Source of the DNA: Tipula vernalis | Lineage: Eukaryota > Arthropoda > Insecta > Diptera > Tipulidae | Length of the DNA: 64,000 nt | Direction: 5' to 3' | NCBI GenBank assembly: GCA_958295665.1 | Contig: OY282558.1 | Location: 309,166,092 to 309,230,091 of the forward strand | Position numbers and translations under genes: made by a program | Notes under the pieces: generated by a model | Databases searched by the model: none | What the model was told of the DNA's origin: nothing | The model's input: the letters and a program-made list of their open reading frames with translations, nothing else | In this document: positions 13,701 to 28,700 of the stretch, piece after piece | Layout: each line of letters starts with the position of its first letter | Numbering within the stretch: position 1 is the stretch's first letter

Positions 13701-16700
13701 CTCTGTAGAACATTGACAGGCACATACTTCTCCTACTTCATCAATTTGCACCCCAAATGCTAGTGGTTTCTGTACTCTAATATCCCTTGATGTCGTTAAA
13801 ACATGAGCAGTATCATCTGCATTCTGGTAAATAGCAACGCCACCAGATCGAACACTTGGCCGTTTATATTTAACTATACAGTTGAAATTCGGTATAGCGA
13901 CATGTTCGTCGTTGTGAACCCACGTCTCCGACAAAATTAAAACATTAGAATGTTTAGCAACTCTATCGATTAGATCAAGATTATGAGCCCGTAAACTTTG
14001 AATGTTGAAGGTATAAAGCGACAAACCTGGTGCGTTTGTGATGAAATCAATTAATTCAGATTCTAATGTGATGAGTGGATTCAGCGAAAGTCGTTTAAAT
14101 TCCAGCTTCAACAGAAGAGTGGACGATGGCTCCTTTCTGCAATGATAAAATATTGAATCCTTATGTTTTGACACGATGTATAATTTTTCGATTGTAGTGA
14201 CTCTGGATAAAGCAACGTATAGTAATTGCACCGAGTGGGTTTTTTCATACGCATACACGATTTCGTCGAATGTACCACCTTGAGATTTATGAATCGTCAT
14301 AGAGCAACCAGATATTAGAGGAAAGTGACTTCGTTTTACTATCATTGTTCTGTTATTATTTAAAGAAATCGTAGAGTTGCGTCGATTGATTGGCACTTCA
14401 TTCAATGTAATATTATGTTGTTGCATATATCCAGCAGCCTTCATTCGTAATTTTCTTCCAATTTTAATGTCAGGAAAAGTTAGCCAAACACGAGTTACTT
14501 CTTCATTCTCGTTTTGTTCAACGCGAACTAATTTGCCGACGGCGCCATTGGCTAATCCATCTGATCCATCGATATTGGTTGTTATTATGTAATATTTGTC
14601 AATAACAAAAATTATATTATATGGAAGTCCGCCTGTGTCAATAGTAGACTTTTTGTGCAGTTTTTGACGTAGTGATGCCAACTGTGTAGCGTCGTTGTAG
14701 CCAGAATATACATCAATCGCGATGGACGTAATTTTAACCTCAGCTTCGTTTAAAATTTTATTATTATATGCGTTAACAGATTGATTCGAATAAAATAGTC
14801 GAATACAATGAGGACATAATGCATTGACTTCGTTTTCCGTAAAGAAATGTGACTGCATTAGAATTAACTCATCATCATCAAGTATTTGACCGTTTCCTAT
14901 TTTCGTTAAAATATTCGAAAATTGAACGTTAGCTTGGCGCATAATTTCATCGAGTTCATAGAATTTGAGCCCTCTCCATAATATTGGTCCAGACATGCTT
15001 TGTTTCGGTTGATTATAAATGGGTGTTGCTTTAACTGGTGGTAATTGACGTAAGTCACCAATTAAAATAACGTCATATCCTCCAAAGTTAACATCAAAGA
15101 TACCGCTAATCTGTTTGAGTCGTTGATCGATCTGTGCTAATAATTCTGCGCCGATCATACTGATTTCATCGATGATTAAGACTCGGACGTATTTGAATAG
15201 TGTGCGATATTGGAGTGCGATTTCATAAGACAATGGAAGTAGTTTTGACAACGTGATTTTTAAAGCAGTATGCACTGTGGTACCGTTAATAGCCACAGCA
15301 GCTTTGCCAGTTGAAGCGCAATGTAAGCGTAATGTAAGCGTTACAACAACCATGTAATGTAAGCGTTACAACAACCATCGTTATCGGTAAAGCGATTGTA
15401 AATCTCCATTAGAAGTTTAATGACAAACGTTTTGCCACATCCCGCCGGTCCAGTGAAGAAAATTTGCAATGGTGGAGAATTAGGAGACGATAGATGCGAT
15501 ATTGTATGTAACAAAAGGCTTCTTTGTTTATCATTAGTCATTCTCATTAAGGCCAAGAACTGTTCATTGTCCATTAAATTTTCTCTCCTTTTGGCGATGG
15601 AACCAAGTTTATCTAGCAAAGCGAGACGAAGGTCATTGTTATGTTCAGAATTAGGATCGTTGTATAATTGTTGGAACGGATTAGGATCCGGAGCACCGCC
15701 AGCATCGGCATGATTAGTATCGTCTTCAGTATCATCATGGACACGACATAATTTTCGACAAATCTCGATGGTTTTATCAATATCTAAATTGGATTCAAAT
15801 TCTTTTCTTGCTTCCAAAATGAATTCTTCATTGTCCTCGTAAATTTTTAGGAAGCATATTTCAGCCAATATATCACGTTCTTCATTTCTAAACGGTATAT
15901 GTAGAGAAACCATTTCCCGTTTATAGTTGGTGAAATCTGTAGCCATGCCATAATTTCTGTACCGAATGATCCGCGATTCATTTCTTTTCGCAAATGTTCC
16001 GTCTTGTTTGACATTATAATGAGCAACAAATTGTGCTATAGAAACATTTTCTAGCTCTTCCCGTCGTTTCTCATATTTATCAAACCAATTTTTCTTCCAA
16101 ATATTCGTAGAATCATCACCAACTTCTAATTGATTTAATTCTTTTTGAGTTTTTCTCATCCGCTGTCGTTCGATAGGCCATACAGTTGGAATATATTCAA
16201 CTTTATGAGATGATTTGGACATAGGTTCTCGAAGAAGGTACCATGCTGCTTCTTGACTTGTCATTTCGACAGTATTCAGCACATTTACACTCATGTTTCT
16301 TGTAACATCGACAATATCGAACTCAGGATGTTTGTCCATCGTTTCTATTATTTGACGCTGCAAATTACTGATTCCTCTATTCGTTTTGTTGACATATTCT
16401 ACAACATATGCAGCGCAAGAATATTCTTCGGTAATAAATTGGATGTCCATATTAGATTTGAGAATACTGAAAAGGAATGGGTTGAAACCGTTGTGCCATT
16501 TTTCACTAGTTTTTCTTTTTAAGAACACCCGCGGTCGTTCAATTTCAGCTTGTAGAATTTTAATGTAATCAACGTCACACGTAATTTTATTTTGTTCGTA
16601 AAACGTATCTATATCAGGATAGTAGATATTTTCCAAATTCAATCTTATTTTATTGTATCGTTCTTTAAGGTTACGAAATTGTGGTTCGTCTTTTGGCATT

Positions 16701-19700
16701 GGTATCAAAATCATCGTTGATTTGCATGGCATGAAGGGAGCGTCGAAGCGACATTTTTGCGGCCTATTTGATGTAATTCCTTTGTAGCAAGTGAAAGTAT
16801 GTTTATGGGTTTGTAGTTTGATGTTTCCCGATGCTTCTGATGCTGAAACCGATATCAAGTGATCGATCAATTGAAGACTGTCGTACAATCCGGCATTCAA
16901 TGGACCGTCCGGCGTCTCCTCCAACCATAAAAGTATATGAGCATGCGGACTTCCGCGATGCTGAAATTCGATCCTTTTAAAATATTTCCTGACGAAATAA
17001 CGACCAAAAGGACTGTTTTTTTTATATTTAGATTGCAAAACAGTCATTACTGTATTTATCAGCTTATTGAAATAAATGGCACATGTAACTGCATCATCAT
17101 TAACTAGTGAGCTTTTTTCCATAAAATGTAGTTGATTAACGGCTTCAACCGTGATTTCTTTTCCATATTTCAACCTATATAAGGTTCGTAGTAAATCAGT
17201 CCATCCTATTTCATTAGCGCTCATCGTAAGAAACAATGTGGGTTTACCATTTTGTCGTATCATTGCAAACAAGTCTTTCTTTCGATTTGCCCAATACCAC
17301 GTTGAATTGGGAATCGTTCGGAGGAAAGCGAGGTTTGTATCAATGCAATCGTGAATATATTCTTCAGATTCAATTTGACGACGGGTTATGGCAGTATTAT
17401 TTCCCACGTGTTTAAATGCAATCGTAAGACAATCGCGAACTCTCAGTCGCATAATTTTCATTGCCATATACAGCAAGTGTGAATGGCGTGATGTGTGTGC
17501 CGTCTCTGAAAATTCGAAATTCGCCAAGATAAATAGACGGAAAAGAGAGTTCTTCTGCATGCTCATCAAAAAGTAGGCTGATAGGAAGTTCGGTTTCGCC
17601 AGGGCCAATTCGCAAATACATATCTTCATTCCAAAGTAACGTTTGTTGTTGCGCGGTAAGGCTATCTTCGATAGGCACAACTTCACTAACTTCATCCTGT
17701 GACGGTATGGTTTCTACTGCATTCTCCGTAAAGAAAGAATTATCAATCGTAATATTATAGCGTTGATAAAGCGGCGTTCGAATTAAATATTGTAACCAAG
17801 CTTTGATTGTTCCTTTGTTGACCAAGCCAAACAAATAGGACGATTTGTGTATTTTTTTCTTTTTAATGTGAACATTAATGCAGTAATCATCGTTCAAACT
17901 CCGAGGTAATCGAGATACCATCGTATTAACATCGACCGGAACGTTTATAATTTGTCCATAAATGCCGTATTGACCGTGACTATGACGCGCAATCTACGAA
18001 CTTGCATAAACGGCAAGCGCGGCGAGATCAACCTCTCCGTAACCATCTCTAAAGGAGGAAGATCGGTTGGCATTTTAGGATATTGAAATCCATTAAATAC
18101 TGATAGAGTCGGTATAGTGTTTTTCGACAATGCCCTTTTGCACGTAAAGCATACCTTCGCGTTATCAACGTTCGGCAATATGTCGTTAATAATACCACTA
18201 TATTGAGAAGAGACAGGCGATAAGTCATTCTTGAACCATAACCGATCACAAATTGAGCACGCGTACCCAAATGGATTGTTCAAGAATTTCATAAAAAGTT
18301 TTCGAGCACCTGCATGCAGTTGATAACCTTCATACCGCACAGGCGTCTCGTCCTGATTACTCGTAGACGGTTCACAAATATTTGATGCTTGCTGAAAATT
18401 ATCGGAACATTCCATAACTGGAGGGTTGTTGAGGTTTGACACATAGGGCGCATAATTATTTCCATCTCCAGTGGTAGATGGATTAGCTATGCCCGGTAAG
18501 ACACCGTTGGAGCTATCTAAATCATTTAAATTACTATTACATATACATAATATAACTTAGCCAACAATGAATGAGTATAGTGACAATATAAAATTTACTA
18601 ACCATTCATTACATTTTCAGTAGATAAACAATTATTTTCAAAAATACGAGCACGATTCTCTCGCTGCCGTTGTCGATAATCACGAAGACGATCAGCCGCT
18701 GTCCGGTTTCCTCGAGGTCTTCCTGAATTTTGCCTATAGCCACCACGTGGTCGTTGCCCTTGTTCTTGTCGTTGCCTTGCTCTGAATTCGCGAACGCGTT
18801 TCGTTGATGATTGTTGTGGCATTCTGAAGTATTAATATTGTTTCGGTATGATTTTTCGCATTAAAATTTACTATTGTGTAAATTCATATATAGGATACTT
18901 ACGTTGTTAGTATATTCTAATAAAATTGTTCTTTTTAATCACTTTTCAATCACTTCACAAAAAATCACGTCTATAAATTTAATTTTTAAAGCATTTTTCA
19001 TATAAGGAACGCGATTTTATATTATTTCCTAAATAAAAATATGACATTCACCTTCATCGTTGGAAAATAAAAGAAAAATGCAAAAATAATAATACGTATG
19101 TAAATAGCAAAAAGTAGGCGAATTACGAATTTACGATACAAATACGAGACGTAGTATGTGTGGATTTTGTTACGCATTATAATACCTTACTTGTTTTCTG
19201 TATTAAAATTGTTTATACAAGCAGCAAATGTACTAAATGAACAAAAACGATAAATCGCACTACCAAAGCGTTTCACTTTGATTAGCGTTTCATTTTTTCA
19301 AGACTCACTACCTTCGCTAAGGAAGTTTCACTTCAAAAATATTATGCAGACATCGAAAAACTTCCGTACGAAGTCGAAAATGTATCAAATCCTTAATAGT
19401 ATCTGTTCTAGAATTCTAGAATAATCTTAAAAATCAATAAATCACTATCAATCTGTAATAAAAAGACATCTCAATGCTAAGCAATTCAAAAGCACAAAAA
19501 CCATCTTTCTCGGGAAAATAACTGGAAGGTGTCGCATAATCTCGAAAATATCGAATAACTACGATGCCAAAACATTTAACGCTAAGTAGTCAACCTCGTA
19601 AATCAAAGTTAATCCAAACATTTTAAAATCTCGGATTTCAAGAGTCTCACCTAACCCAATAATATACGGTTCTTGTTTTAATCGAATAATTTCAAAAAAT

Positions 19701-22700
19701 CTCTAAAATCTCGAATAATCTACGTAAGTAACATGGACTCGAATCATTACGATTGTCATTTGTCAGGATCAATCAACCATTTCATTAACATATTTCGAAC
19801 AAAGTTTAGTGTCAGTTAAAAGGATATGTACCAACAGTCAGTACCAATAAGTAGAGAATGGAGGTGATGCTAATGATAAAGATGATACGCCTCCAGAAAA
19901 TTATTTCCGCCACGTCGCATCGGGAAGCAAACCAAAAAAAGATTTTTGATAAAAAAACAAATAAAATTTAAAAATTCTTTCATTCGAATAATAACTGAGT
20001 ATCGACCTCGAAAAATCACTTTTACAATTTCCAAAATCCTGATGTACCTGTAAGTCGGTAACAAGAAGCAAGTCAACGTAAAAATTCGAGAAACCGAAAT
20101 AATCCATGTAGAGAAAATTCTTGTGAAATTAAACCAAACTCGAAAATCGACGTACCTGGTCTTCGATTAAGTAAGCATTATAAGTTCGAGATATTTTCCG
20201 AAATTTCGGCAAAACACGGTTATGTAAAACATTTCGAGTTCTCGAAAATCGAACCACGAAGATACTTATTCGAAACTCTACTGAAAATGTATAAGTTAAA
20301 ATATTGCTAAGCAATTCGAATTGCATGCATGAAAATTTAAGTCAGCAGCCGCCTCTGTTTTTACGGTCCTTTTTTGTAATCTATCTATAGTCCGTTCATT
20401 TTTACAAAATGTTGTTATCGTACTTATGCGTTCGCTTCAAAAAATTTTGGAAAACATTTTCTGTCATACTTAGTTTACTACCATCAGACGTTTTATGAAA
20501 TTGATCATGGTAACTTTACGTTAAAATTCAAACATCGTACTTACCAATCGATTTCCGAACAAGTATAGTAACTTCACAGCGCTGAGTGCTAAACAGTTTT
20601 ATGTTTTTTAAATGACTTATATAATAAATAGAATAGAACTTTATAAATAAAATTGAATTATTATTCGACTGGTTATTGGGTTATCCCTAGTTTTAATACG
20701 CCGATTTAGAATGTCCCAGATGTGTTCGATGGGATTAAGATCCGGACTCATTGGTGGCCATTTAAATGCACGAATGCCGATATCTTGGAGGTATTTCTGT
20801 ACCGTTACCGTTACAGCTATCTGGACTGGAGCGTTATCATAGATTAACACAAAACTGTCAAAAACTATATGAAGACCACATATGGCAAACGTGATCGCCC
20901 AGAATGTTCCGAAACATTATTGAACCTCCATACGGTGCGTAGCATTCTCCAATTCTTGTGTACACAAGATTACGTCCATCAGGTTTCCATAATTGAAAAT
21001 ATAATTGTGTAATCACACAATTACACTAGTAGCATTAAAATTAACCGATGAGATATTTTTTTACAATAAAAAAAAGAAATACGCGTTAATTTTGTCCAGG
21101 AGTGTATCAATCATAATTTTCAATAATATCTAAAAATCTGGATAAGTCTTATAAAATTGAAATAATCTCGAAGAAACCACGAATATATTCAACAATTTTG
21201 AATAATCTGTACTATCATGCAAGTAACATCGTAATCTCGAACAATCTCGAAATCAAGCAGCCAAATGTCATTCAAATTCGTAAAATGGATTAATTCAAAT
21301 TTATTTCGAGGATAGAAAATTTCGAGAAATATCGAGAAAAAACGACAGTTCTGGAAAAACTACAAATTAGCTGTTTTCCAATGGGACAAATTTGCTACTT
21401 GCATGTACTTGTGAGTAGATATGAACTCGGATGATATGGAAAATCTCGAATAATACCCGAAGTGTAAAGTTTCGAATAAAAAATCACTAATCCATTAACA
21501 CCCAAGCAACTCCAATCCGTCTTGTAAATTTTGAGCAATACTCGAATAATTTTATAGAGTTCTAGAACAATCACAAGATTCTCAAAATAAAGTAGAATAT
21601 TTCCGAAAATTTAGAGTAAACTTAGATTTCTATAAAAATCTTGAAAAATCTCAATGCTAAGCAACTCAATTGAAAAGTTCGAATAATATCGAAAATACTC
21701 GAAAATTTGATACCAAGTAACTTAATGCTATTAAAATCCAGATATCCAGAATTTTTCAAAAATCTTAAAAAATCGAATTTCGGAAATCTCACCAATATTG
21801 AATAATACCGAAAATCTAGGATAATGTCGAAAAATTTATAAAATCTCGAATAATATCTAAAGGCCAAACAAAGCAAACCACGATTGATTCTGATCGATTT
21901 TGTTGACGAGTTTCGAGAATTTTTTTTTCGAATTTGCGACGATTATACATTTTGAGATCTCTTACTACTTACATAACCAAAGCAGAGGTAACCCTAGCAG
22001 GTGAAATTGAAATTGGAATGGATTATAGTTAAATATAACTTCTGTGGTCACAAGGCGTAACCGCTTAAGTCAAATTTGATAATTTGTCTAGAGACGTAGA
22101 AAAAGTTGAATATTAAATTCATTTTCGTTTATACCGACTAAAGCTACTACGGCTTGCGACCACAGCATTTGGCCACAGGCTTTACCACTTAAGTTAGGTC
22201 ATTTAGTGAAGTTAGAAAAGAGCTAGAAAACGTTACACATTGAAAATTATTTTTGTCTTAAGTCGACTTAAGCGGTTATGCCTTGTGACCACAGACTTGT
22301 TATGCAATTGAAGCCTAATTCTTTTCTGTCAATTTTTTCCATAAAATTTAATAAAGAACTCGTACAAATTTTATCTCGGTAAATACCTTTTAATATGGGG
22401 ACCCCTAGATCACCATCTTCAGTCCTCATCTTTCAGGTGGAACCTAATTTTTTTAATTTAATGTTACTATGCATGTATTTATTACCAACTTTATACTTAT
22501 ATACAATCTGGTTACAATTTCAATAATACATTAATATATACTTAGAATTTAATTCAAAAAAAAAAAAAAAAGTAAAATTAAACAGACATGAAAAATTACC
22601 AATAATTTAAAAGAACATTAGACATTAAATTCTTAAATGCATCCCTAGATAGATTAAAGTCGAAAGCTGATCGAACTTTATTAAAAGAAACAGTAGATTG

Positions 22701-25700
22701 ATAAACAGGTTCATATTTACCGTAGTTATGCCTAATATAAGGCAGCTTAATTTGGAAATCTCTAACGCGAAGGGTCCGTAACGGAGTATTATATCGTACA
22801 ACACCAAAATCTCAGGACAGTCAGTTTTAGACACCAACAAGTCTCTAACCAATAACGCGCCAATTTCGATTCTGCGGATAAACAGCCGCTCAATATTTAT
22901 TAATTTACATCTACCTCGATACGGTGGGAGTTTAAAAGCGGGTATATTCCCATCTCTGGGTAACATTCGCTGAGAAAACCTTAAAAAGCGCTTTTGAACA
23001 TTTTCTATTCGGGCTGAATAGTTACGATAAAAGGGATTCCAAATTGCTGCACCATATTCCAACAACGAACACACAAACGAGAAATATAATATTTTAATAG
23101 AATAAGGATCTTGAAAATCCCTCGAAAACCTTTTAATAAACCCAAGCATGGAATTCGCTTTAGAAATGCAAATATCTATGTGCTTATTGAACGATAAGTT
23201 CGACGTAAATGTTATACCTAGATCCATAAACGTATCAACATTATCAATAATACAGCCATCCAGGAAAAAATCAAAATTAGCGGGCGTGATTGCATGGGTA
23301 AAACGGATTGTTTTACATTTGGAAATGTTTAGGGTCAAATTCTGAGCTGTGCACCACATACTGAAATTATTTAAGTCAGATTGGAAGTCTCTTGCGTCAT
23401 TGGTGCATGAAATGGTTTTAAAAATTGTATTGTCGTCCGCATAGATGAGGATGTCGGAATAACTCAAACAATTCACTACGTCATTGATGAATAGTAGGAA
23501 AAGCATAGGACCCAAATGACTACCTTGAGGCACTCCCGAAGTGACATTAATAACTCTGGATGTGAAACCACCAATCTTAACTATCTGAGTTCTGAAATTA
23601 AGATAAGATCTGATTCAGTCTAGTGGGAGACAACTACAATGCAAGGAATCAAGTTTCTTCAACAGCAAGTCATGATCAATCTTATCAAAGGCCTTACAGA
23701 AATCAGTGTACACAACCTGCATTGATCTGCCTGGAAAGAAACCATGCTGTTTAGGAGAAATAAAAGTTTTCACGTGAAAGAATAATTGATCTTTAACAAG
23801 TTTCTCAAACAACTTGGATAAGACTGAAATTATACAAATACCCCGATAGTTCTCAATATTACCACGAATCTCGGATTTGAAAATAGGTTTAATAAGCGAT
23901 CGCTTCCAAAGAGTGGGGAAATATCCCTCTCTTAGACTTCTATTAAATAGAAAGCACACCGGAGCGGCAATTGCGTTACAGGTCAATTTTAAAAATAAAG
24001 GCGATAACGAATCAAAGCCGGCACTATGGTTAATGTCAAGATTTGACAATTCCGATAAGATTGTATCAGTTTTCAAACGAAACATTGAAAATTTCTTATT
24101 ACTCGTGACATTATTCAAGCTGCAGAGATTAGAACCTGAATCTGGATTATAAACGCTCTCAAAGAAATCATCAAACAAATTAACCTTATCTATAATGTTA
24201 TTACAGAATCGGTCTTTCAAATACATTGTGGAAGGGTAACCATCAGATTTTCTTTTGTAGTTAACAAAATGCCAAAAGTGATTAGGTTTCGATTTAATTT
24301 GTGATTCCACCTCCAAAACATAATTACTGTAAAGACATCGGTTAAGAAATATATACTTTTTACGTAAAACCTTAAATGAGTTGTAATTTACTATATTCAG
24401 AGATAGTTTATAAAGTTTATGAGCCTTACGGTTCCTTCTTGGCGCCTGAAATTACCAATCTAGGAATGAATGTTTCAATGCCCATTTGAACAATATTATA
24501 AAATTCGTTCAACATATCGTCTATATTATTACTACATATTATAAAATGAAAACCAATTATACCCATCAAGAAATGCACTTAAAGAAACATAATCACAAGA
24601 CTGAAATATTCAGCGGCAAATGATGAATACTTGAAGATCCAGCTAAATCATCACAGGTTGTGACGGTCATCTCATGATCAATTGGCACAAAGGCTAGGTC
24701 TAACACGTTATTAGTGCAATTCTTCACATTGATACATTGTTTCAGTCCCAACGAAAATATTTCAGATATGAACTTTTCCACATCATCGTTCATGTTTATG
24801 GGAGTTAAATTGTTATCCATGTACTCCCATACAATACCTGGCAAGTTAAAACCACCAAAGACAAATAAGCGGTCCTCAGGTTGACGAAGTGCAGTAATAT
24901 TAAGTTTCACGGTGTCCAAAAACATACCATAAACCGCGACGCTTGAATGACATGGTATATACACAGAATACAACCAGAAGAGACATAATGCTGTTTTTGT
25001 ATGGAAAAATTTGGACTCATTTTTTTGACCTTGATTTGCCGAAGGTAAGAGAAAGTTGGGTTATGTATTCTTTGGTTTACTGGTTTTGATTTGAAATAAT
25101 AAAAATTGAGGATCCTTAACAGTATAGTTAGTGAAATTAATTAACAAGTTTTGTTTTGACAGCATAATTTGTATTAAATATTCATAATATTCAAAAATAA
25201 TTATACTTCAATGTCCAAAAAAGAAGGTAAGATGAAAAAAAAATTTGCTCCATGCAATGTCTATTATGGTTAATCTTTCTTCTGTGGTATATATGTGACA
25301 CAAATGGTCAGCGAGTATGAATGAAACCGTAAGCGCACAGCAACAACTTCAGTACCACAGTTGGTTAACGTTATCAGCATAGATGAGTATTTGTTAGATA
25401 CGGCTATTGTAATACCACCCTCCACGGCATAAGTATCCTGCTGTAGATGTCTGTCTCCCCGATAAACTGCATAAATTGGTAGAAAATACTCCTCGGTTCT
25501 GTGGGCAGTCAACCACGTTTCCGTGATGCAAATAACGTCGTAATTCTCCTCCAAAATTGATAGATATAGAGACTAAGATTTAGTTCGAATGGCGCTCGAA
25601 TTGTGGTAATATAAATTTAAGAATGAATAAGGCTGGGGATTTGTTCCGCAGTTGAGAGGCTTAAAAAATGGTGTGATGGCAGGCGCAGATGTTATTGTTT

Positions 25701-28700
25701 GGTTGAGAATGTTACCCCAGTCCGGTTTTTTGCCACACGTGGATAGCTGGTAAATGGCCGAATTATTACCCCAAGTGGCCAAGCCTCAGAATTATTGAGC
25801 ATATTGTAATGGGTTTCATTCAATCCGATTTTAAATGAGATGAATGTTAGTGAGTTATCGATAACACGATCCTTGGATAGTAACAATTTACATTCAACGT
25901 CCTCTGATGAACAGTCCTGCAGTTTGTCACAAATGTACTCCACAATTCGATCAGAAGTGACAGATGGATCAAAACGACTAATATATAAAAATGTTTTGTT
26001 CGGCAGAGGTATAGTTCTACTCGAGTTGATCTGTGTACCAGTACCCATGACTTCCTGTGTTAGTCCTGGCGAAGTATAGCTAATGGGATTGGACCCTGTC
26101 TCAGCTACTACTACAGATAATGGTTTATTAGCAATATCAATAGTATTTTTATCCAGCAAGGCATTGATTAATTTGCGATTTTTCAGCAACCTCTGTTTCA
26201 ATTTTTTAAGTCCAATTTTTCGGCAGCTCTGTCAACAATCACGTCAATTTTTCTTAAAAGCTTTGTCATATCCTTATTTACGAACCAAATTTTACAGCTA
26301 TTGCAGAAGTAACATAAATTCGCAAACTTTTTCAAAGAGTTAATAGCGGCGCGGTCAATTCCACAACACTCATAGCAAAATCATACGTCACAGAGTTTGC
26401 ATAAAACGACATCAGTAGTCGAAAAAACTTTATCACATGTTACACAAGACATTGTCAGTATTAATAATTCACTGAATCGTCATAATTTCTTCTTCATACT
26501 ACTGGGACCCCTACGTTGCGAAGCAAAGCTCTCCTCACGTTAAAAAATCGATTTGTTGCATGCCTAATAATTTAAGTCAGAAGCCATCATCGGTTATTTT
26601 CTTGTATAAAAATGAGATTGTACCACTACAAAAGTTTTATTCAATAATACATTTCGAAGTAAACAAATCTTTTTAGCGGAAAGACGTGGAAAAAGCTGAA
26701 AACGATTATCTAGTTCATCTTTTTTCGTAAAAGTTGCACCATTGAGTACAACCCAAATTTAGAAAAACTTAGTAACGTTTTGCCTACCCTTAGTAAACTC
26801 GCGTGACAACAATATTTAAAGTTTATGTATACCATGTTTGTAGATGTTATATCAAACGTTCTTAACGAATAAATTATTTATTTTTGTGTGGAATATTATA
26901 CAAGCGTCATTTCACTATTAACCCTTTCGCGGACACAAAATTATTGTAGTAGAAAATATCCTTACAATTCAAACAAGCAATAATTTACGTTATTAAGTAG
27001 ATATCAGAGCTCAGATTGAAGTGTTGAGATAAATTTGTGAATATTAATTTGGCATTACAAACACGGCGTATGTTTGGCGTTTGTTCAACATTTTGTCACC
27101 ATTTTTATAAATAATTTTAACTAATAGGAAAACACGTCAAAATTGCGAAGTTTGATAAATGCGAAGATACGCAACTGCGAAACGTCTTGTGAGAGCCCTT
27201 AAGTATACAAAATATATCGGAGTTTTCATCGATTACTTAATAAAAATTAAAGATTTTGTCAAAAATACCTTTAAATGCAAGTCTAATTAGACAAAATTTA
27301 AAGGAACAAAGTGCCCTTCTTGGGTTGTCGTCAAGAATTCAGCCACTGTGCAGTTTAAGCAGCACAAAAAAAAAATCAAAAATAGACGGAATGTGGCTTA
27401 AACAACAAATACTGAAAGTAACAAGTTGTATATAATAAGGGTTACCTCTGTTCGGTAGCTCTTTGCCACCACCAGTGCAAATTCAGTCTGATTTTTGTAT
27501 TTGATTTTTAATTTCCTAAATTCCAGTATACAATATATCCCTCAAAAAATACAACATTTTCTAAATTACCTATTTAACAATAGTACTAACGGGGTATTCA
27601 CAAAAATTTAATAGTCGTTAAATTTCACTTAAATAGAATTTAAGTTAATAGAAACAAATTACTTTCACAAGAGATATAATTAGTGATTTGCCAAAATCAT
27701 TTTTAAGTTTTATCTTTGCTTGCTCGGGCAGTGCTGCTGTTTAGCACAGGACAGTAAAATTCATGTGTAAAAGATTTCATATAAAAACACGAAAATTATT
27801 GATTTTTATCTTAACATTTATGTTACGTGTAAAAACGACGTGTCCATTTACATATTATGGAATAGTAGAATTGTATTACGTTTAATTATTAGGCATATAT
27901 TGCAAAGTTTCCATTGAAGAAATTATTAAATAAGCGGAATGAAAAACATGAATTTGGTTGGAATAGTGAGGTTATGTTTTGAAGTTTTTTTTATATACAT
28001 TTGTTTATTTTAGATCGAGTGCAATACAAACGTAATGAATCATCTAACTGAAGGAAACAGATAAAACCCACATTTTACATCGGTCTGATCCATTTTTTGG
28101 TATTGCGGCCAACTTGGATCTGATTAAACCCGGTGAACAAAGCAATGTGGTATCGCTTTGTCACCATTGATCAGTTTGAACTAAATGAAATAGAGCAGTT
28201 CTATTAGACATGGGCGCATCATAGCAGCTGGAAAGACAGGTAGCGGGTCTCCCGCTAGCGGGTTGCGCGCTCCATTACAAAATGTCATTCGAATCTGTTT
28301 AAAACTTTTAATTTTTCGGTGTTCTACATACTCAACATAACCAAACTTAGTAACAGCATGAGCATACCGATTAAACAATTTTGTCCACGACTAACGTATA
28401 ATATACTCATTATACGTTTGTTTCCTCAATTATAATGATATCCATTATTCACTGCTAGTTTATCTAGTAGTGTCTTCGTTCATTATTCACTACTACCAAG
28501 TAAAAATATCATTTTTGAAATTTTATCTAGTAGTCTCTTGCTATTTCATTATTTTTAAATTGAGACGTCAAAATGATTTGATAACAAAATACAATTTTTT
28601 ATCGGTCGTGGACAAAGTATCGTATTCTACTCGCATATAATGCCTGTTATTCACTCAGATGGTTTATGACACTCGCCTATCAGCTCGTGTCGGTAAACTT

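Larger units (their letters stand above)
13302..18840 (-). mobile_element. Degenerate Helentron (Helitron with endonuclease domain)
   Basis: Minus-strand rolling-circle transposon. In order it codes an Arg-rich start (18822-18598), a Helitron-like N domain, the HUH Rep nuclease, a PIF1-type helicase and a C-terminal apurinic-type endonuclease. The last is the hallmark of the Helentron (Helitron2) branch. Three frameshifts break it: near 17965, near 17470 and at 15329-15378 (a tandem duplication). Terminal hairpins were not identified, so the outer limits are approximate. It lies inside the TCGAA-rich repeat field. Confidence 0.88.
22330..26455 (-). mobile_element. Degenerate non-LTR retrotransposon (CR1/Jockey-like)
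   Basis: Minus-strand LINE with ORF1 (PHD-like zinc finger start), ORF2 (apurinic-type endonuclease, reverse transcriptase) and a 3' UTR. The UTR probably runs on to about 22330, through a GAAGATGGTGATC block and a TAAAATTTGTACGAG block typical of such tails. It is broken by stops, shifts and one foreign insertion. The clade is not certain. The CR1/Jockey supergroup is suggested by the PHD-type ORF1 and the GVPQGS and YADD motif contexts. Confidence 0.8.

Noticed and set aside
13302..14060. Endonuclease part of the Helentron as a separate LINE insertion
   Set aside because: The frame is continuous with the helicase, with no reverse transcriptase, tail or flanking duplication; the fusion is a known Helentron feature.
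17476..17695. Apparent N-terminal extension of the Rep frame
   Set aside because: It lies out of register: the matching protein is coded in the other frame (17412-17921), so the extension is an artefact of the frameshift.
22398..26516. GGGACCCCTA on both sides of the LINE as a target duplication
   Set aside because: The left copy seems to lie inside the LINE's 3' untranslated region, which continues to about 22330, so the match is probably coincidental.
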